A DNA stretch of 64,000 nucleotides from RHKX01 sp963743875. GTDB lineage: Bacteria > Actinomycetota > Thermoleophilia > Solirubrobacterales > 70-9. Positions 43,672-54,290 of the stretch are shown here, one piece after another. The stretch covers positions 1 to 64,000 of the forward strand of contig CAVURM010000005.1 of the NCBI GenBank assembly GCA_963743875.1, written 5' to 3'. Below the pieces are notes generated by a model, which made no database searches, was not told where the DNA came from, and was given only the letters and a program-made list of their open reading frames with translations. Within the stretch, counting starts at the first letter, position 1. Each line of letters begins with the position of its first letter. The position numbers and the translations under genes were made by a program.

Positions 43672-44772
43672 ATGAGGGTCGCCAGGGTCGATCCGCTCTC
43701 GTTCCGCAACCTCGCCGACGCCGAGATCGAGCTGGGCCCGGGTCTGACGGTCCTGCACGGACCCAACGGCGCCGGCAAGACGAACCTTCTCGAGGCGGTC
43801 TTCTTCGCGCTCACCGGCCGTTCGTGCCGGACGAGGAGGGAGCGGGAGATGATCGCCTTCGGGGCGGACCTGGCCCGGGTCGAAGCTCTCCTGGAGCCCG
43901 ATGAGGGAGAGACGGTGGACCCGATCCGGATGCTGGCCTCGATCTCGAGCGGGGAGGCGCGCCGGCGGTTGGTCGACGGGGCGCCGGCTCAATCGAGTGA
44001 CGATCGCCGCCGACCGGCGATCAGCATCTTCATGCCGGACCGGCTCGCGTTGGTCAAGGGCCCGCCGAGTCCGCGCCGTGCGCATCTCGACCGGCTCGCC
44101 GGTGCGCTCTGGCCGGCCCGCGCCGACCTTCCCCGTGAGTACTCGCAGGCGCTCGCGCAGCGAAATAGCCTGCTGGCGAAGATCCGCCGGGGTGGGGACC
44201 CGGAGGCGCTCACAGCCTGGGACCGGGCGCTGGCGGAACGCGCGGTGCCGCTGACCGAGTCGCGAGCGGAGGCGGCGGCGCAGCTGCTCGGGCCGTTTAC
44301 GGCCGCCGGCGCCGCTCTCGGGTTGGCCGGCGGGGCGGAGATCGCCTACCGGGCGCGAGCGAACGAACTCGGGGTTGACGGGATCATGGCCGAGCTGGCG
44401 AGCCGGCGCGAGGGGGACGTCGCTCGTGGGTTCACGGGCTTCGGCCCCCACCGCGACGAGATCGAGCTCTCGTTCGGGGGCCGCTCGCTGCGCCGTTACG
44501 GATCGCAGGGTCAACAGCGGCTCGGATTGCTGGCGCTGCTGTTCGCCGAGCGGGAGGCGCTGCGCTCGGCTCGCCGCCAGCTCCCGCTTCTGCTGCTCGA
44601 TGATGTGATGAGCGAGCTCGACCCCGATCGCCGCGCGCGGCTTGTCGCGATGCTTCAGGGCGGCGGGCAGGCGTTGATCACCGCGACCGACCTCGATCAC
44701 GTTCCGGCGAGCGAAGCGACGGCGCTGGCGATTGAGGGCGGCATCGCGACCGGCGCCGGCGGGACCGGATGA
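43672..44772 (+). CDS. recF: Recombination and gap-repair protein RecF
   Basis: A 366-residue SMC-like ATPase: Walker A HGPNGAGKTNLLEA, the RecF signature region SGGxx replaced by RYGSQGQQRLGLLALLFAE (the QGQQ signature), and Walker B LLLLDDVMSELDPDRR. Loads RecA onto gapped DNA together with RecO and RecR. Thirty bases after dnaN, overlapping the next gene by four. Length is normal. Confidence 0.94.
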   Translation: MRVARVDPLSFRNLADAEIELGPGLTVLHGPNGAGKTNLLEAVFFALTGRSCRTRREREMIAFGADLARVEALLEPDEGETVDPIRMLASISSGEARRRLVDGAPAQSSDDRRRPAISIFMPDRLALVKGPPSPRRAHLDRLAGALWPARADLPREYSQALAQRNSLLAKIRRGGDPEALTAWDRALAERAVPLTESRAEAAAQLLGPFTAAGAALGLAGGAEIAYRARANELGVDGIMAELASRREGDVARGFTGFGPHRDEIELSFGGRSLRRYGSQGQQRLGLLALLFAEREALRSARRQLPLLLLDDVMSELDPDRRARLVAMLQGGGQALITATDLDHVPASEATALAIEGGIATGAGGTG

Positions 44773-45089
44773 GTGCCGACCGGCCCGGCGGAGACGGGCC
44801 GCGGAAGCTCGGCGGCGCCCTCGAGCGGATCGTCGGCGAGCGGGCCCCTGAGACCCTGCTCGCCGAGGTCCAGGCGGCCTGGCCGGGCGTCTGCGGTCCG
44901 CAGATCGCCGCCCGGGCAGAACCGGTCGCCGAGCGCGAGGGAAGGGTCACGATCGCCTGTGAGAGCGGTCCGTGGGCGCAGGAACTGGAGCTGATGGGGG
45001 ACCAGTTGCTGTCCCGGATCGATGGCGCCATCGGCGCCGGCAGGGTGACCCGATTGCGGTTTACCGCCGACCTCGCACGGCATCGCTGA
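44769..45089 (+). CDS. DUF721/DciA-family protein
   Basis: A 106-residue protein of the DUF721 family: LGGALERIVGERAPETLLAEVQAAWPGVCGPQIAARAEP and GRVTIACESGPWAQELELMGDQLL, with the invariant Trp-Ala-Gln-Glu-Leu. DciA is a replicative-helicase loader/partner in many bacteria; in actinobacteria the recF-DUF721-gyrB order is common, which supports the same role. ATG overlaps the recF stop. Confidence 0.88.
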   Translation: MSADRPGGDGPRKLGGALERIVGERAPETLLAEVQAAWPGVCGPQIAARAEPVAEREGRVTIACESGPWAQELELMGDQLLSRIDGAIGAGRVTRLRFTADLARHR

Positions 45090-45315
45090 GAAAAGTTCCT
45101 CTCTTGTTCTCAAAACCTGCCTATTTGCAGGTATTTCGTGACACCCTGCGGCGACGGGGCGAGCTTGTGCGTGATATCCTTATGTCAACCGACCGGCGCG
45201 CCCGGAGGAGGGGTCTCCAAGCATCCTGGAGGCCCACACGATTCGGGCCCTTAGCGGCTAAAACGCCGCCGCCGGGCACGGCATGATGGACATATACCCG
45301 AACGGGAAGGAACGA
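45090..45315. promoter_or_regulatory. Upstream region of gyrB
   Basis: About 226 bases with no gene. It contains AACCTGC-CTATTT-GCAGGT, a 6-base stem, then a -10-like TATCCT/TATGTC, and GGTCTCC-AAGCATCC-TGGAGGCCC, an imperfect hairpin. A promoter for gyrBA is expected here; the structures are candidates for supercoiling- or attenuation-type control. Confidence 0.35.
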
Positions 45316-47742
<2,427 letters not shown>

Positions 47743-47803
47743 TTCCCCGCGCAGGACCACCCGCACCCACACACGCATCTCGAAACTGGAGTTGATCGCT
47801 TAA

Positions 47804-50800
47804 ATGGAAGGTTCCGCAGAAGTACTCGGCGGCGGCAACGTGGAGATCCGCGAGATCTCAACGGAGATGCGCACCGCCTACCTCGACTACGCGATGAGCG
47901 TGATCGTCGGCCGCGCCCTACCCGACGTCCGCGACGGCCTCAAGCCCGTCCACCGGCGGGTTCTCTACGCGATGCACGACCTCGGCCTGCAGCCGAACCG
48001 TCCCTACCGCAAGTCCGCCTTCATCGTCGGCGAGGTGATGGGTAAGTACCACCCCCACGGCGACCAGTCGATCTACGACACGCTCGTCCGCATGGCGCAG
48101 GAGTTCTCTCTCCGCGCCCCGCTCGTCGACGGCCAGGGCAACTTCGGCTCGATCGACGACGATCCACCGGCGGCAATGAGGTACTGCGTCACCGCCGATA
48201 CCCGTGTCCGGATGGCCGGCGGCTCAGTTCGAATCGGCAGCATCGCCGACGGGATGGCGCCCGATTCCGAGTCGGACGTCGAGCTGAACGTCCTCGACCG
48301 TCTGGGGCGCCCCGTCACGGCGTCCAAGCTCTTTCACTCCGGCGAGCACCCGACGCTGCGGATGCGGACGAAGGAGGGCTTCGAGGTCACCGGCACGGAG
48401 AACCATCCGCTGCTCTGCCTGGTCGAGGTCGCCGGCGTTCCGATGCCGCTGTGGAAGACGCTCGAGGAAATCGCCCCCGGCGACAGGGTGTTGGTCAACC
48501 GGACCGCCCGCCCGGAGGATTCCGAGCCGCTCAGCGATCAGGAATTCGACACCGCGGTCCTGCTCGGGGCGTTCGTCGCCGAGGGCTGGGTGGGTGAGAA
48601 ACGGGCCGGCTTCAACAACGTCGACAGCGACTTCTTCGACGATGTCGTCGAGGCTTTCGATCGCGTCGTCGGCGGCAAGCGCTACGTCCAGAGCCGCACG
48701 ATCAACTCAGGGAGCCTGCTCAGGGAGCTCGACATCCACGACCTGACCTCGTTGCGTCGCAGCCCGCTCGCCGAGCTGATCGGGTCGCGTAGCGGCGACA
48801 AGTTCATCCCGGAGGCCGTCTGGGGCGGGCGGATCGAGGCGAAGCGCGTCTTCCTCCGCGCCCTGTTCGAGGGCGACGGTTGCGTTTCGATGTTGCCTCG
48901 GAACACGATTCAGGTTTCTTACTCAACGCGGAGCGAGCGACTGGCACGCGACGTGCAGGAGCTGCTCCTGGAGTTCGGCATCGTCGCGCGGATCTCGAAG
49001 TCCGCCCGCGGTGAGTTCAAGGTGGTGATCTCGAATCGACGCGACGCGAAGTTGTTCGCCGATCGCGTCGGATTCCACGGTGCCAAGCAGACGAAGCTGG
49101 ACGAGTTGATCGCCTCGTTGCCCTCGATCGGCCGGGGGATGAGCCGCGACTTCGTTCCATTCATGGCTGATTACGTCCGCTCCTCCTCGGAGTCATGCTG
49201 GACCGATCGGGACTGGCTGAACCGCCACAACATCGATCGGGTGGATCGCTGGGAGCGGGACGGCGTCGCGATCGCCACCCGAATAGATTCCGGCGAGGTC
49301 AAGGAGGTGATCCGGCCGTTGGTCACCGGCGACTACTTCTACGCTGAGGTCGCCTCGGTCGAGGCCGCCGGCACGCAAGCCGTCTTCTCGATCAAGGTCG
49401 ACACCGACGACCACTCGTTCATCACCAACGGTCTCGTCAGTCACAACACCGAGGCACGCCTCGCCCGCCTGGCCACGGAGATGCTCCGCGACATCGAGGC
49501 GGAGACCGTCGACTTCGGTCCCAACTACGACGAGTCGTCGGCGGAGCCGCTGGTGCTGCCATCGCGGTTCCCGAACCTGCTCGTCAACGGCTCGTCGGGG
49601 ATCGCGGTCGGGATGGCGACGAACATCCCGCCGCACAACCTCGGCGAGGTGATCGGCGCGGTCCAGGCCTACATCGAGGATCCCGAGATCGACGTCGAGG
49701 GCCTGATGCAACACGTCAAGGGCCCGGACTTCCCCGGCGGCGGCACGATCATGGGCTCCGCGGGCATCCGCGACGCCTATCGCTCGGGCCGTGGGTCGGT
49801 AAGGGTGCGGGCGAAGGCCCACATCGAGCCGATCAAGAGCGGCAAGGAGGCGATCATCGTCTCCGAGCTGCCCTTCACGGTGAAGAAGGGCGGCGACGGC
49901 GGGCTGATCACGAAGATCGCCGACCTCGTCCGGGACAAGAAGATCACCGAGGTCTCCGACCTCCGCGACGAGTCCGATCGCTCCGGCATGCGCCTGGTGA
50001 TCGAGCTGAAGCGGGACGCGATCCCGAAGGTCGCGTTGAGCAAGCTCTACAAGCACACGCAGATGCAGGCGAGCTTCGGGGTCAACATGGTCGCCCTCGT
50101 CGACAACGTGCCGCGGACCCTCTCCCTGAAGGAGATGATCCACCACTACGTCGGCCATCAGCGCGAGGTGATCATCCGCCGCACGCAGTACCAGCTGCGC
50201 CAGGCCGAGGCTCGCGCTCACGTCCTCGAGGGCATCCTGATCGCGCTCGACAACCTCGACGCGGTGATCGCCCTGATCCGTGGCTCCGCGAACCCCGACG
50301 ACGCCCGCGCCGGCCTGATCGAGAAGTTCGAGCTGACCGACATCCAGGCGCAGGCGATCCTCGACATGCGCCTCCAGCGCCTGACCGCACTCGAGTCCGA
50401 CAAGGTCCGGGCCGAGCATGCCGAGCTGATGAAGACGATCGGCGAGCTGCGGACCATCCTCGGTGACGAGAAGCGGATCGACGGGCTGATCAGCGAGGAG
50501 CTGGCCGACCTCGGGGAGCGTTACGCCGATCCCCGCCGGACCGACATCACCTTCGCCGAGGGCGAGGTCGACATCGAGGACATGATCGCCGACCAGCAGA
50601 TGGTGATCTCGCTGACCGCCTCGGGGTACGCCAAGCGGCTGCCGCTGGCCACCTACCGCCAGCAGCATCGCGGTGGCAAGGGGGTGACCGGGATGAACCT
50701 GAAGGAGGGCGACTACATCGAACACCTCCACATCTGTTCGACCCACGACTTCCTGCTGTTCTTCACGAACCGCGGCAAGGTCTACCGGCTCAAGGTCTAC

Positions 50801-51676
50801 GAGCTGCCCGAGGGGGCGAGGACCGCGCGCGGCAAGGCGCTGGTCAACGTGCTGCCCCTGCGCGACGGGGAGCGGGTGATGGCCGTGATCCCGACCCGCG
50901 ACTTCACCGAGGGGAAGTACCTGGCGTTTGCGACCGCCAACGGGCAGATCAAGAAGACCGAGTTCATCAAGTACAACACGCCGATCCGGGCCGACGGGAT
51001 CATCGCGATCAAGGTTCGCGACGACGACGAGCTGGTCCAGGTGCGGATGACCTCGGGCGAGGACGACATCCTGATGGTGTCGCGCTCCGGAAAGGCCTCG
51101 CGATTCAGCGAGCAGAAGGTCAGGGCGATGGCGCGCGACACCACCGGCGTGCAGGGGATGAACGTCTCCGACAAGGTCGACGGGACGCCCAACCGCGTTC
51201 TCGCGATGGACATCGCCAGGCCGGAGGCCGAGGTGTTCGTCGTGACCGAGAACGGATACGGCAAGCGCACGCCGATCGAGGAGTACCCGGTCAAGGGCCG
51301 CGGCACCAAGGGCAACCTGACGGCGAAGCTGACCGAGAAGAAGGGCGGCCTGGCCGGGGCGATGATCGTCCGCGAGCATCAGGATCTGCTGTTCATCTCG
51401 GTCAACGGAATGGTCCAGCGCACGTCGGTCAAGGGCATCTCGACGATGGGCCGGGCGACGCAGGGAGTCAAGGTGATGAATATCGCCGACGACGACCGGG
51501 TGAGCGCGGTCGCGCTGGTCGTCGAACCTCAGGAAACGGAGGACCTCGTCGAGGGCGAGGCGCTCCCCCTGGAGGAGCTCGACGCCGGCGGGACGCCGTC
51601 CGGGGACGACGCCGGCGGGACGGCCGACGAGGACGATGCAACGCCCGAAACGGACGCGATCGCCGACGACGAGTAG
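47804..51676 (+). CDS. gyrA: DNA gyrase subunit A, split by an intein
   Basis: A 1290-residue open reading frame. Residues 1-127 and 549-1290 together make an 869-residue GyrA: REISTEMRTAYLDYAMSVIVGRALPDVRDGLKPVHRRVLYAM at the start, AAMRY ending with the catalytic Tyr127, then TEARLARLATEML after the intein. The C-terminal beta-pinwheel has QHRGGKGVTG (GyrA box) and several IKKTEF-like repeats. The intein must splice before gyrase can cleave DNA. Acidic, disordered C-terminal tail. Confidence 0.96.
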   Translation: MEGSAEVLGGGNVEIREISTEMRTAYLDYAMSVIVGRALPDVRDGLKPVHRRVLYAMHDLGLQPNRPYRKSAFIVGEVMGKYHPHGDQSIYDTLVRMAQEFSLRAPLVDGQGNFGSIDDDPPAAMRYCVTADTRVRMAGGSVRIGSIADGMAPDSESDVELNVLDRLGRPVTASKLFHSGEHPTLRMRTKEGFEVTGTENHPLLCLVEVAGVPMPLWKTLEEIAPGDRVLVNRTARPEDSEPLSDQEFDTAVLLGAFVAEGWVGEKRAGFNNVDSDFFDDVVEAFDRVVGGKRYVQSRTINSGSLLRELDIHDLTSLRRSPLAELIGSRSGDKFIPEAVWGGRIEAKRVFLRALFEGDGCVSMLPRNTIQVSYSTRSERLARDVQELLLEFGIVARISKSARGEFKVVISNRRDAKLFADRVGFHGAKQTKLDELIASLPSIGRGMSRDFVPFMADYVRSSSESCWTDRDWLNRHNIDRVDRWERDGVAIATRIDSGEVKEVIRPLVTGDYFYAEVASVEAAGTQAVFSIKVDTDDHSFITNGLVSHNTEARLARLATEMLRDIEAETVDFGPNYDESSAEPLVLPSRFPNLLVNGSSGIAVGMATNIPPHNLGEVIGAVQAYIEDPEIDVEGLMQHVKGPDFPGGGTIMGSAGIRDAYRSGRGSVRVRAKAHIEPIKSGKEAIIVSELPFTVKKGGDGGLITKIADLVRDKKITEVSDLRDESDRSGMRLVIELKRDAIPKVALSKLYKHTQMQASFGVNMVALVDNVPRTLSLKEMIHHYVGHQREVIIRRTQYQLRQAEARAHVLEGILIALDNLDAVIALIRGSANPDDARAGLIEKFELTDIQAQAILDMRLQRLTALESDKVRAEHAELMKTIGELRTILGDEKRIDGLISEELADLGERYADPRRTDITFAEGEVDIEDMIADQQMVISLTASGYAKRLPLATYRQQHRGGKGVTGMNLKEGDYIEHLHICSTHDFLLFFTNRGKVYRLKVYELPEGARTARGKALVNVLPLRDGERVMAVIPTRDFTEGKYLAFATANGQIKKTEFIKYNTPIRADGIIAIKVRDDDELVQVRMTSGEDDILMVSRSGKASRFSEQKVRAMARDTTGVQGMNVSDKVDGTPNRVLAMDIARPEAEVFVVTENGYGKRTPIEEYPVKGRGTKGNLTAKLTEKKGGLAGAMIVREHQDLLFISVNGMVQRTSVKGISTMGRATQGVKVMNIADDDRVSAVALVVEPQETEDLVEGEALPLEELDAGGTPSGDDAGGTADEDDATPETDAIADDE
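48185..49447 (+). mobile_element. Class I intein with LAGLIDADG homing endonuclease in gyrA
   Basis: A 421-residue insertion from Cys128 to Asn548 with Thr549 as +1 residue. Block A CVTADTRVRMAGG, block B GTENHPLLCL (catalytic His in TxxH), and the C-terminal blocks VFSIKVDTDDHSFITNGLVSHN with the final HN. Between them is a DOD-type endonuclease with two catalytic boxes, LLGAFVAEGWVGEK and LRALFEGDGCVS. It sits between the catalytic Tyr and the TEARL motif, the same insertion point as mycobacterial GyrA inteins. An Asp-Gly pair (EGDGC) is present, so the endonuclease may be active. Confidence 0.92.
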
Positions 51677-51743
51677 CCCCTCCACCTGCCCGACCTGTCC
51701 GTTTGCTTGAATCGTCGGACCAGAGAAAGGAGGTGGTCCGAAA

Positions 51744-51788
51744 TTGAGTGACATGATTGTTGGGACTCTGGAGGTGACGGGCCGCTAG
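51744..51788 (+). CDS. Possible 14-residue leader peptide
   Basis: TTG at 51744, about eight bases after a GGAGG Shine-Dalgarno core that lies in a hairpin loop. The frame gives a start residue followed by SDMIVGTLEVTGR and TAG. No known peptide family. Whether it is translated is unproved; conservation of the reading frame in relatives would be the test. Confidence 0.35.
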   Translation: MSDMIVGTLEVTGR

Positions 51789-51897
51789 GCGGCACGCGGG
51801 CCGCCCGGCGAATACCACCCGGGCACCGGCGGGTTGAGCGAGATCGGATCTTGTCCCGTCTGATCGAAGATCGCGGACCCGCTTGCTCCGCACCTGT

Positions 51898-51941
51898 GAG
51901 AGGCCGCCGCAGCCAAGTGCTGTGAGCGGCCTCTCGCTTTT
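51898..51941 (+). terminator. Intrinsic terminator
   Basis: A perfect 10-base-pair stem, GAGAGGCCGC with GCGGCCTCTC, an 18-base loop, then GCTTTT. It ends the structured unit after gyrA and could also be the gyrBA terminator. Confidence 0.75.
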
Positions 51942-52033
51942 CCGGCCCTTCCCGTGTTCGGTGCGGACCGCCGCAGGTGCGGCGCGGGTCCTGACGGCAC
52001 TGCTACTTTCGGGAGGCGCCCGGGTTTGGGCGA

Positions 52034-52558
52034 ATGAGCATGCAGCCGACTCTCCGAAAGCCCCTCGCCTCGATGGCCGCCGTCCTGATGGCCGCGAGCC
52101 TGGTTCCCGCCGCCGCGCTGGCCGACGGCGAGCGGGTCGTCACCGACCCGAAGTTCGACAACGTCGCGCTCTCGCGCAACGGCCGCCTCGACATCGTCGA
52201 GGCGAGCGCCAGCCGCAAGGGCTCGAAGATCAAGCACGCGGTCAAGATGCGCGCGAAGCTGAAGGCCGGCCGCAGCAAGGAGCGCCCGGGGATCCTGATC
52301 AACACCAAGGGTGGATCCCGAGGCGCCTACGAGTACATCGTCTTCGGCTCGACGATCTTCAAGGTTCCGAAACAGGGGCAGCCGCAACCGATCGGCAACA
52401 GCGTCCTGCGCTCATCGAAGCGCACCTGGACCTTCAGCTTCGATGCGGCCGAGATCCCCAACCTGCCGAGTTCCTACGGCTGGGCGGCGATCACGCAGAA
52501 GGGGAATGGGATTGCCGACGTTGCTCCTGACAAGGGGTACGTCAACAGCCCTCGGTAG
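52034..52558 (+). CDS. Secreted protein of unknown function
   Basis: A 174-residue protein with a signal peptide (MAAVLMAASLVPAAALADG at about residues 14-32), then a predicted all-beta mature domain: LDIVEASASRKGSKIKHAVKMRAKLK, PGILINTKGGSRGAYEYIVFG, FKVPKQGQPQPIG and RTWTFSFDAAEIPNLPSSYGWAAITQ. This reads like a small immunoglobulin-like or lectin-like fold. No family recognised. The upstream terminator isolates it; it converges with the HNH gene, and an 80-base structured repeat lies between them. Confidence 0.65.
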   Translation: MSMQPTLRKPLASMAAVLMAASLVPAAALADGERVVTDPKFDNVALSRNGRLDIVEASASRKGSKIKHAVKMRAKLKAGRSKERPGILINTKGGSRGAYEYIVFGSTIFKVPKQGQPQPIGNSVLRSSKRTWTFSFDAAEIPNLPSSYGWAAITQKGNGIADVAPDKGYVNSPR

Positions 52559-52579
52559 CACCACTGGGGTCGGCTTGGT

Positions 52580-52659
52580 AAGGGACCGGGCGCGACCTCC
52601 CGGGACCAGGCCTTCGGCCTCGATTGGGGACGGTCCCGGGAGGCCACCCCCGGTCCCTT
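52580..52659. repeat. 80-nt structured repeat (type copy 1)
   Basis: A long two-step inverted repeat: outer arms AAGGGACCGGG / CCCGGTCCCTT, inner arms CCTCCCGGGACC / GGTCCCGGGAGG, and a 24-base loop with a nested AGGCC-TTC-GGCCT. In the convergent space between the exported-protein and HNH genes. Read on the minus strand, the loop and inner arm closely match the element at 54875-54954. Confidence 0.7.
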
Positions 52660-52707
52660 GGTGGCCGATCGCTACGGGGGCTCGGGCCGCCTGAGGGAAG
52701 GGTGGGC

Positions 52708-53292
52708 TCAGGCGGCCTGAGGCAGAGGGGTCAGGTACTGCTCCCAGATTCTTGGGGGAGTTGGGGCGGCCACGCGGATGAAGACGTTCGGGCCCGGAGG
52801 GCGGGGGGTCGTCTTCGGGTGCATCTGGATCTCGCGCGGGAGCCGGTTTCCCTTGCGGCGGTTGCAGGGGGCGCAGGAGGCGACGATGTTCTCCCAGACG
52901 GACTCGCCGCCGCGGCTGCGTGGAATCACGTGGTCGACGGTCAGCCCGGACCGCTCGCTGCCGCAGTACTGACAGGTCCACGCGTCCCGGGCGAGAACGG
53001 CCTTGCGGGTGATCTTGCGCCGATGGACGTCGCGCGGGATCCGTACGTAGGTGACGAGGCGGATCACCACCGGCCGCTCCAGGCGCAGTCGCTCGGAGCG
53101 CACCGCGATCTCCCCGGCCTCGACCATCTCGGCCTTCGCCTTGAGCAGCAGCACGGTCGCGCGGCGGACGTTGCAGACGTGAATCGGCTCGTAGGTCGCG
53201 TTGAGGACCAACACCCGACCGCCGATCACCCTCCCAATCGCCGGGCCGTCCGGAACCCGAGCCCCCCGGCCCGGTGCGTTTGCGACGCTCAT
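52708..53292 (-). CDS. HNH endonuclease family protein
   Basis: A 194-residue protein with the HNH nuclease core: RDAWTCQYCGSERSGLTVDHVIPRSRGGESVWENIVASCAPCNRRKGNRLPRE, which contains paired CxxC zinc sites and the catalytic DHV/IPRS box. The N-terminal RVLVLNATYEPIHVCNVRRATVLLLKAKAEM is a conserved extension of this actinobacterial family, usually beside core genes, so it is probably a housekeeping DNA-processing protein, not a restriction enzyme. Ends in the structured repeat region. Confidence 0.9.
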   Translation of the reverse strand: MSVANAPGRGARVPDGPAIGRVIGGRVLVLNATYEPIHVCNVRRATVLLLKAKAEMVEAGEIAVRSERLRLERPVVIRLVTYVRIPRDVHRRKITRKAVLARDAWTCQYCGSERSGLTVDHVIPRSRGGESVWENIVASCAPCNRRKGNRLPREIQMHPKTTPRPPGPNVFIRVAAPTPPRIWEQYLTPLPQAA

Positions 53293-53364
53293 TGGCGCGG
53301 GATTCTACCCACGGGCACGCTCAGCAAAAGGGGCGCTGAGGGCCCTCGCCGCCCAACCCTCAGC

Positions 53365-53409
53365 CGATTGACGAATTACCCGAGCTGAGGTCGCAAGATT
53401 CGTCAATCG
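53365..53409. repeat. 45-nt palindromic repeat, second copy
   Basis: Ends CGATTGACGAATT and AATTGTTCGTCAATCG-like (actual right end TTCGTCAATCG); same length as the element at 11615-11659 and about three-quarters identical when reverse-complemented. The TGA of the left/right arm (on the minus strand) supplies the pheA stop codon. Confidence 0.6.
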
Positions 53410-54290
53410 ACGACGGGGAGCGGGGGTGCGCCGCCGACCTGGTAGCTGCCGAGCACCCTGACCGTCTCGGCCCGACCGCGGAGCGCCTCGACGCCCTCGG
53501 CGACAACGCCCCGGTCGGCTCGTCCGTCGAGGTCGAGGAAGAAGAGATAGCTGCCGAGCCCGGCGCTTCGACGGGGGCGGGACTCGATCCTGGTCATGTT
53601 GATCGCCCGGTCTGAGAGCACGGCGAGCGCCTCGACCAGGGCGCCCGGGTGATCGTCGCCGAGCTCGAAGAAGACGAGGGTCGTGCGCCAGGACGCGTCG
53701 GGGTCCTCCGGCGGGAGTGCGACGCCGGCGGGGGCGAGCCAGGCGAAGCGGGTCACGTTGCCCGTCGCGTCCTCGACGTCCTCGCGCAGGATCACCCCGT
53801 CATAGGCGCGTGCGGCGGCGGCCGAGCCGAGAGCAGCCCACGGCTTCGGTGGGTCCGCTGCGGCGACGCGGCGAACCGCCTCGGAGGTGCTGTTGACGGT
53901 CTCGACCGAAGCGCCGGGAAGGTGATCGCGCAGGAAGGCGGCGCACTGCGCACTCGCCTGGGAGTGAGAGAGCACCGTCTCGATCCGGTCCAGGTCGATC
54001 TCGGCACCGGCGATCAACATCTGGTGGACGTCGTGGTCGAACTCGCCGACGATCCGCACCCGGTCGGTGTCGAAGGCGAGCGCGTCGAGGGCGGGACGGA
54101 CGGTTCCCTCGATCGAGTTCTCGAACGGGACCAGCGCCCGCTCCGCCGTTCCGTCCTCGACCGCCTCCACGGCGGCGTGGATGGTGGGAACCGGCAACGG
54201 CTCGTAGGCCGCATGGCCGGCAGCGAGCACCAGCGCCTCCTCCGAGAACGTGCCGGCGGGCCCGAGGTAGGCGACCTTCGGCGGCTTCAC
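53403..54290 (-). CDS. pheA: Prephenate dehydratase
   Basis: A 295-residue enzyme converting prephenate to phenylpyruvate in Phe biosynthesis. VAYLGPAGTFSEEALVLAAG is the N-terminal motif, FENSIEGTVRPALD the second, and ATGNVTRFAWLAP the TRF catalytic motif; the last 80 residues are an ACT domain (FFELGDDHPGALVEALAVLSDRAINMTRIESRPRRSAGLGSYLFFLDLDG, with the ESRP feedback-binding motif). Start GTG 54290 overlaps the upstream stop by four. The stop codon lies inside the palindromic repeat. Confidence 0.95.
   Translation of the reverse strand: MKPPKVAYLGPAGTFSEEALVLAAGHAAYEPLPVPTIHAAVEAVEDGTAERALVPFENSIEGTVRPALDALAFDTDRVRIVGEFDHDVHQMLIAGAEIDLDRIETVLSHSQASAQCAAFLRDHLPGASVETVNSTSEAVRRVAAADPPKPWAALGSAAAARAYDGVILREDVEDATGNVTRFAWLAPAGVALPPEDPDASWRTTLVFFELGDDHPGALVEALAVLSDRAINMTRIESRPRRSAGLGSYLFFLDLDGRADRGVVAEGVEALRGRAETVRVLGSYQVGGAPPLPVVD

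Larger units (their letters stand above)
51715..51941 (+). ncRNA. Candidate structured small RNA / leader unit after gyrA
   Basis: Begins with an 8-base-pair stem (TCGGACCA / TGGTCCGA) whose 11-base loop is GAGAAAGGAGG; the run AGAAAGGAGGTGGTCC (51724-51739) is a 15/16 match to the complement of the 16S rRNA 3' end. A 14-codon reading frame follows, then hairpin-forming sequence (GCGGCACGCGGGCCGC) and an intrinsic terminator at 51898-51941. No gene of more than 14 codons lies in it. Function unknown; a ribosome-binding riboregulator or leader-peptide transcript are both possible. Confidence 0.5.

Noticed and set aside
51724..51739. 16S rRNA 3' end or an rRNA gene fragment
   Set aside because: The match is to the complement of the 16S tail and only 16 bases; no other rRNA sequence is nearby, so it is a Shine-Dalgarno-type element and not an rRNA.
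49193..51754. Long minus-strand frame antisense to gyrA (853 residues)
   Set aside because: Same shadow composition, opposite a certain gyrA; no conserved motif.
52708..53292. Intein or group I intron homing endonuclease (HNH)
   Set aside because: Conserved stand-alone actinobacterial HNH family with its own N-terminal extension; no intron or intein splicing motifs around it.
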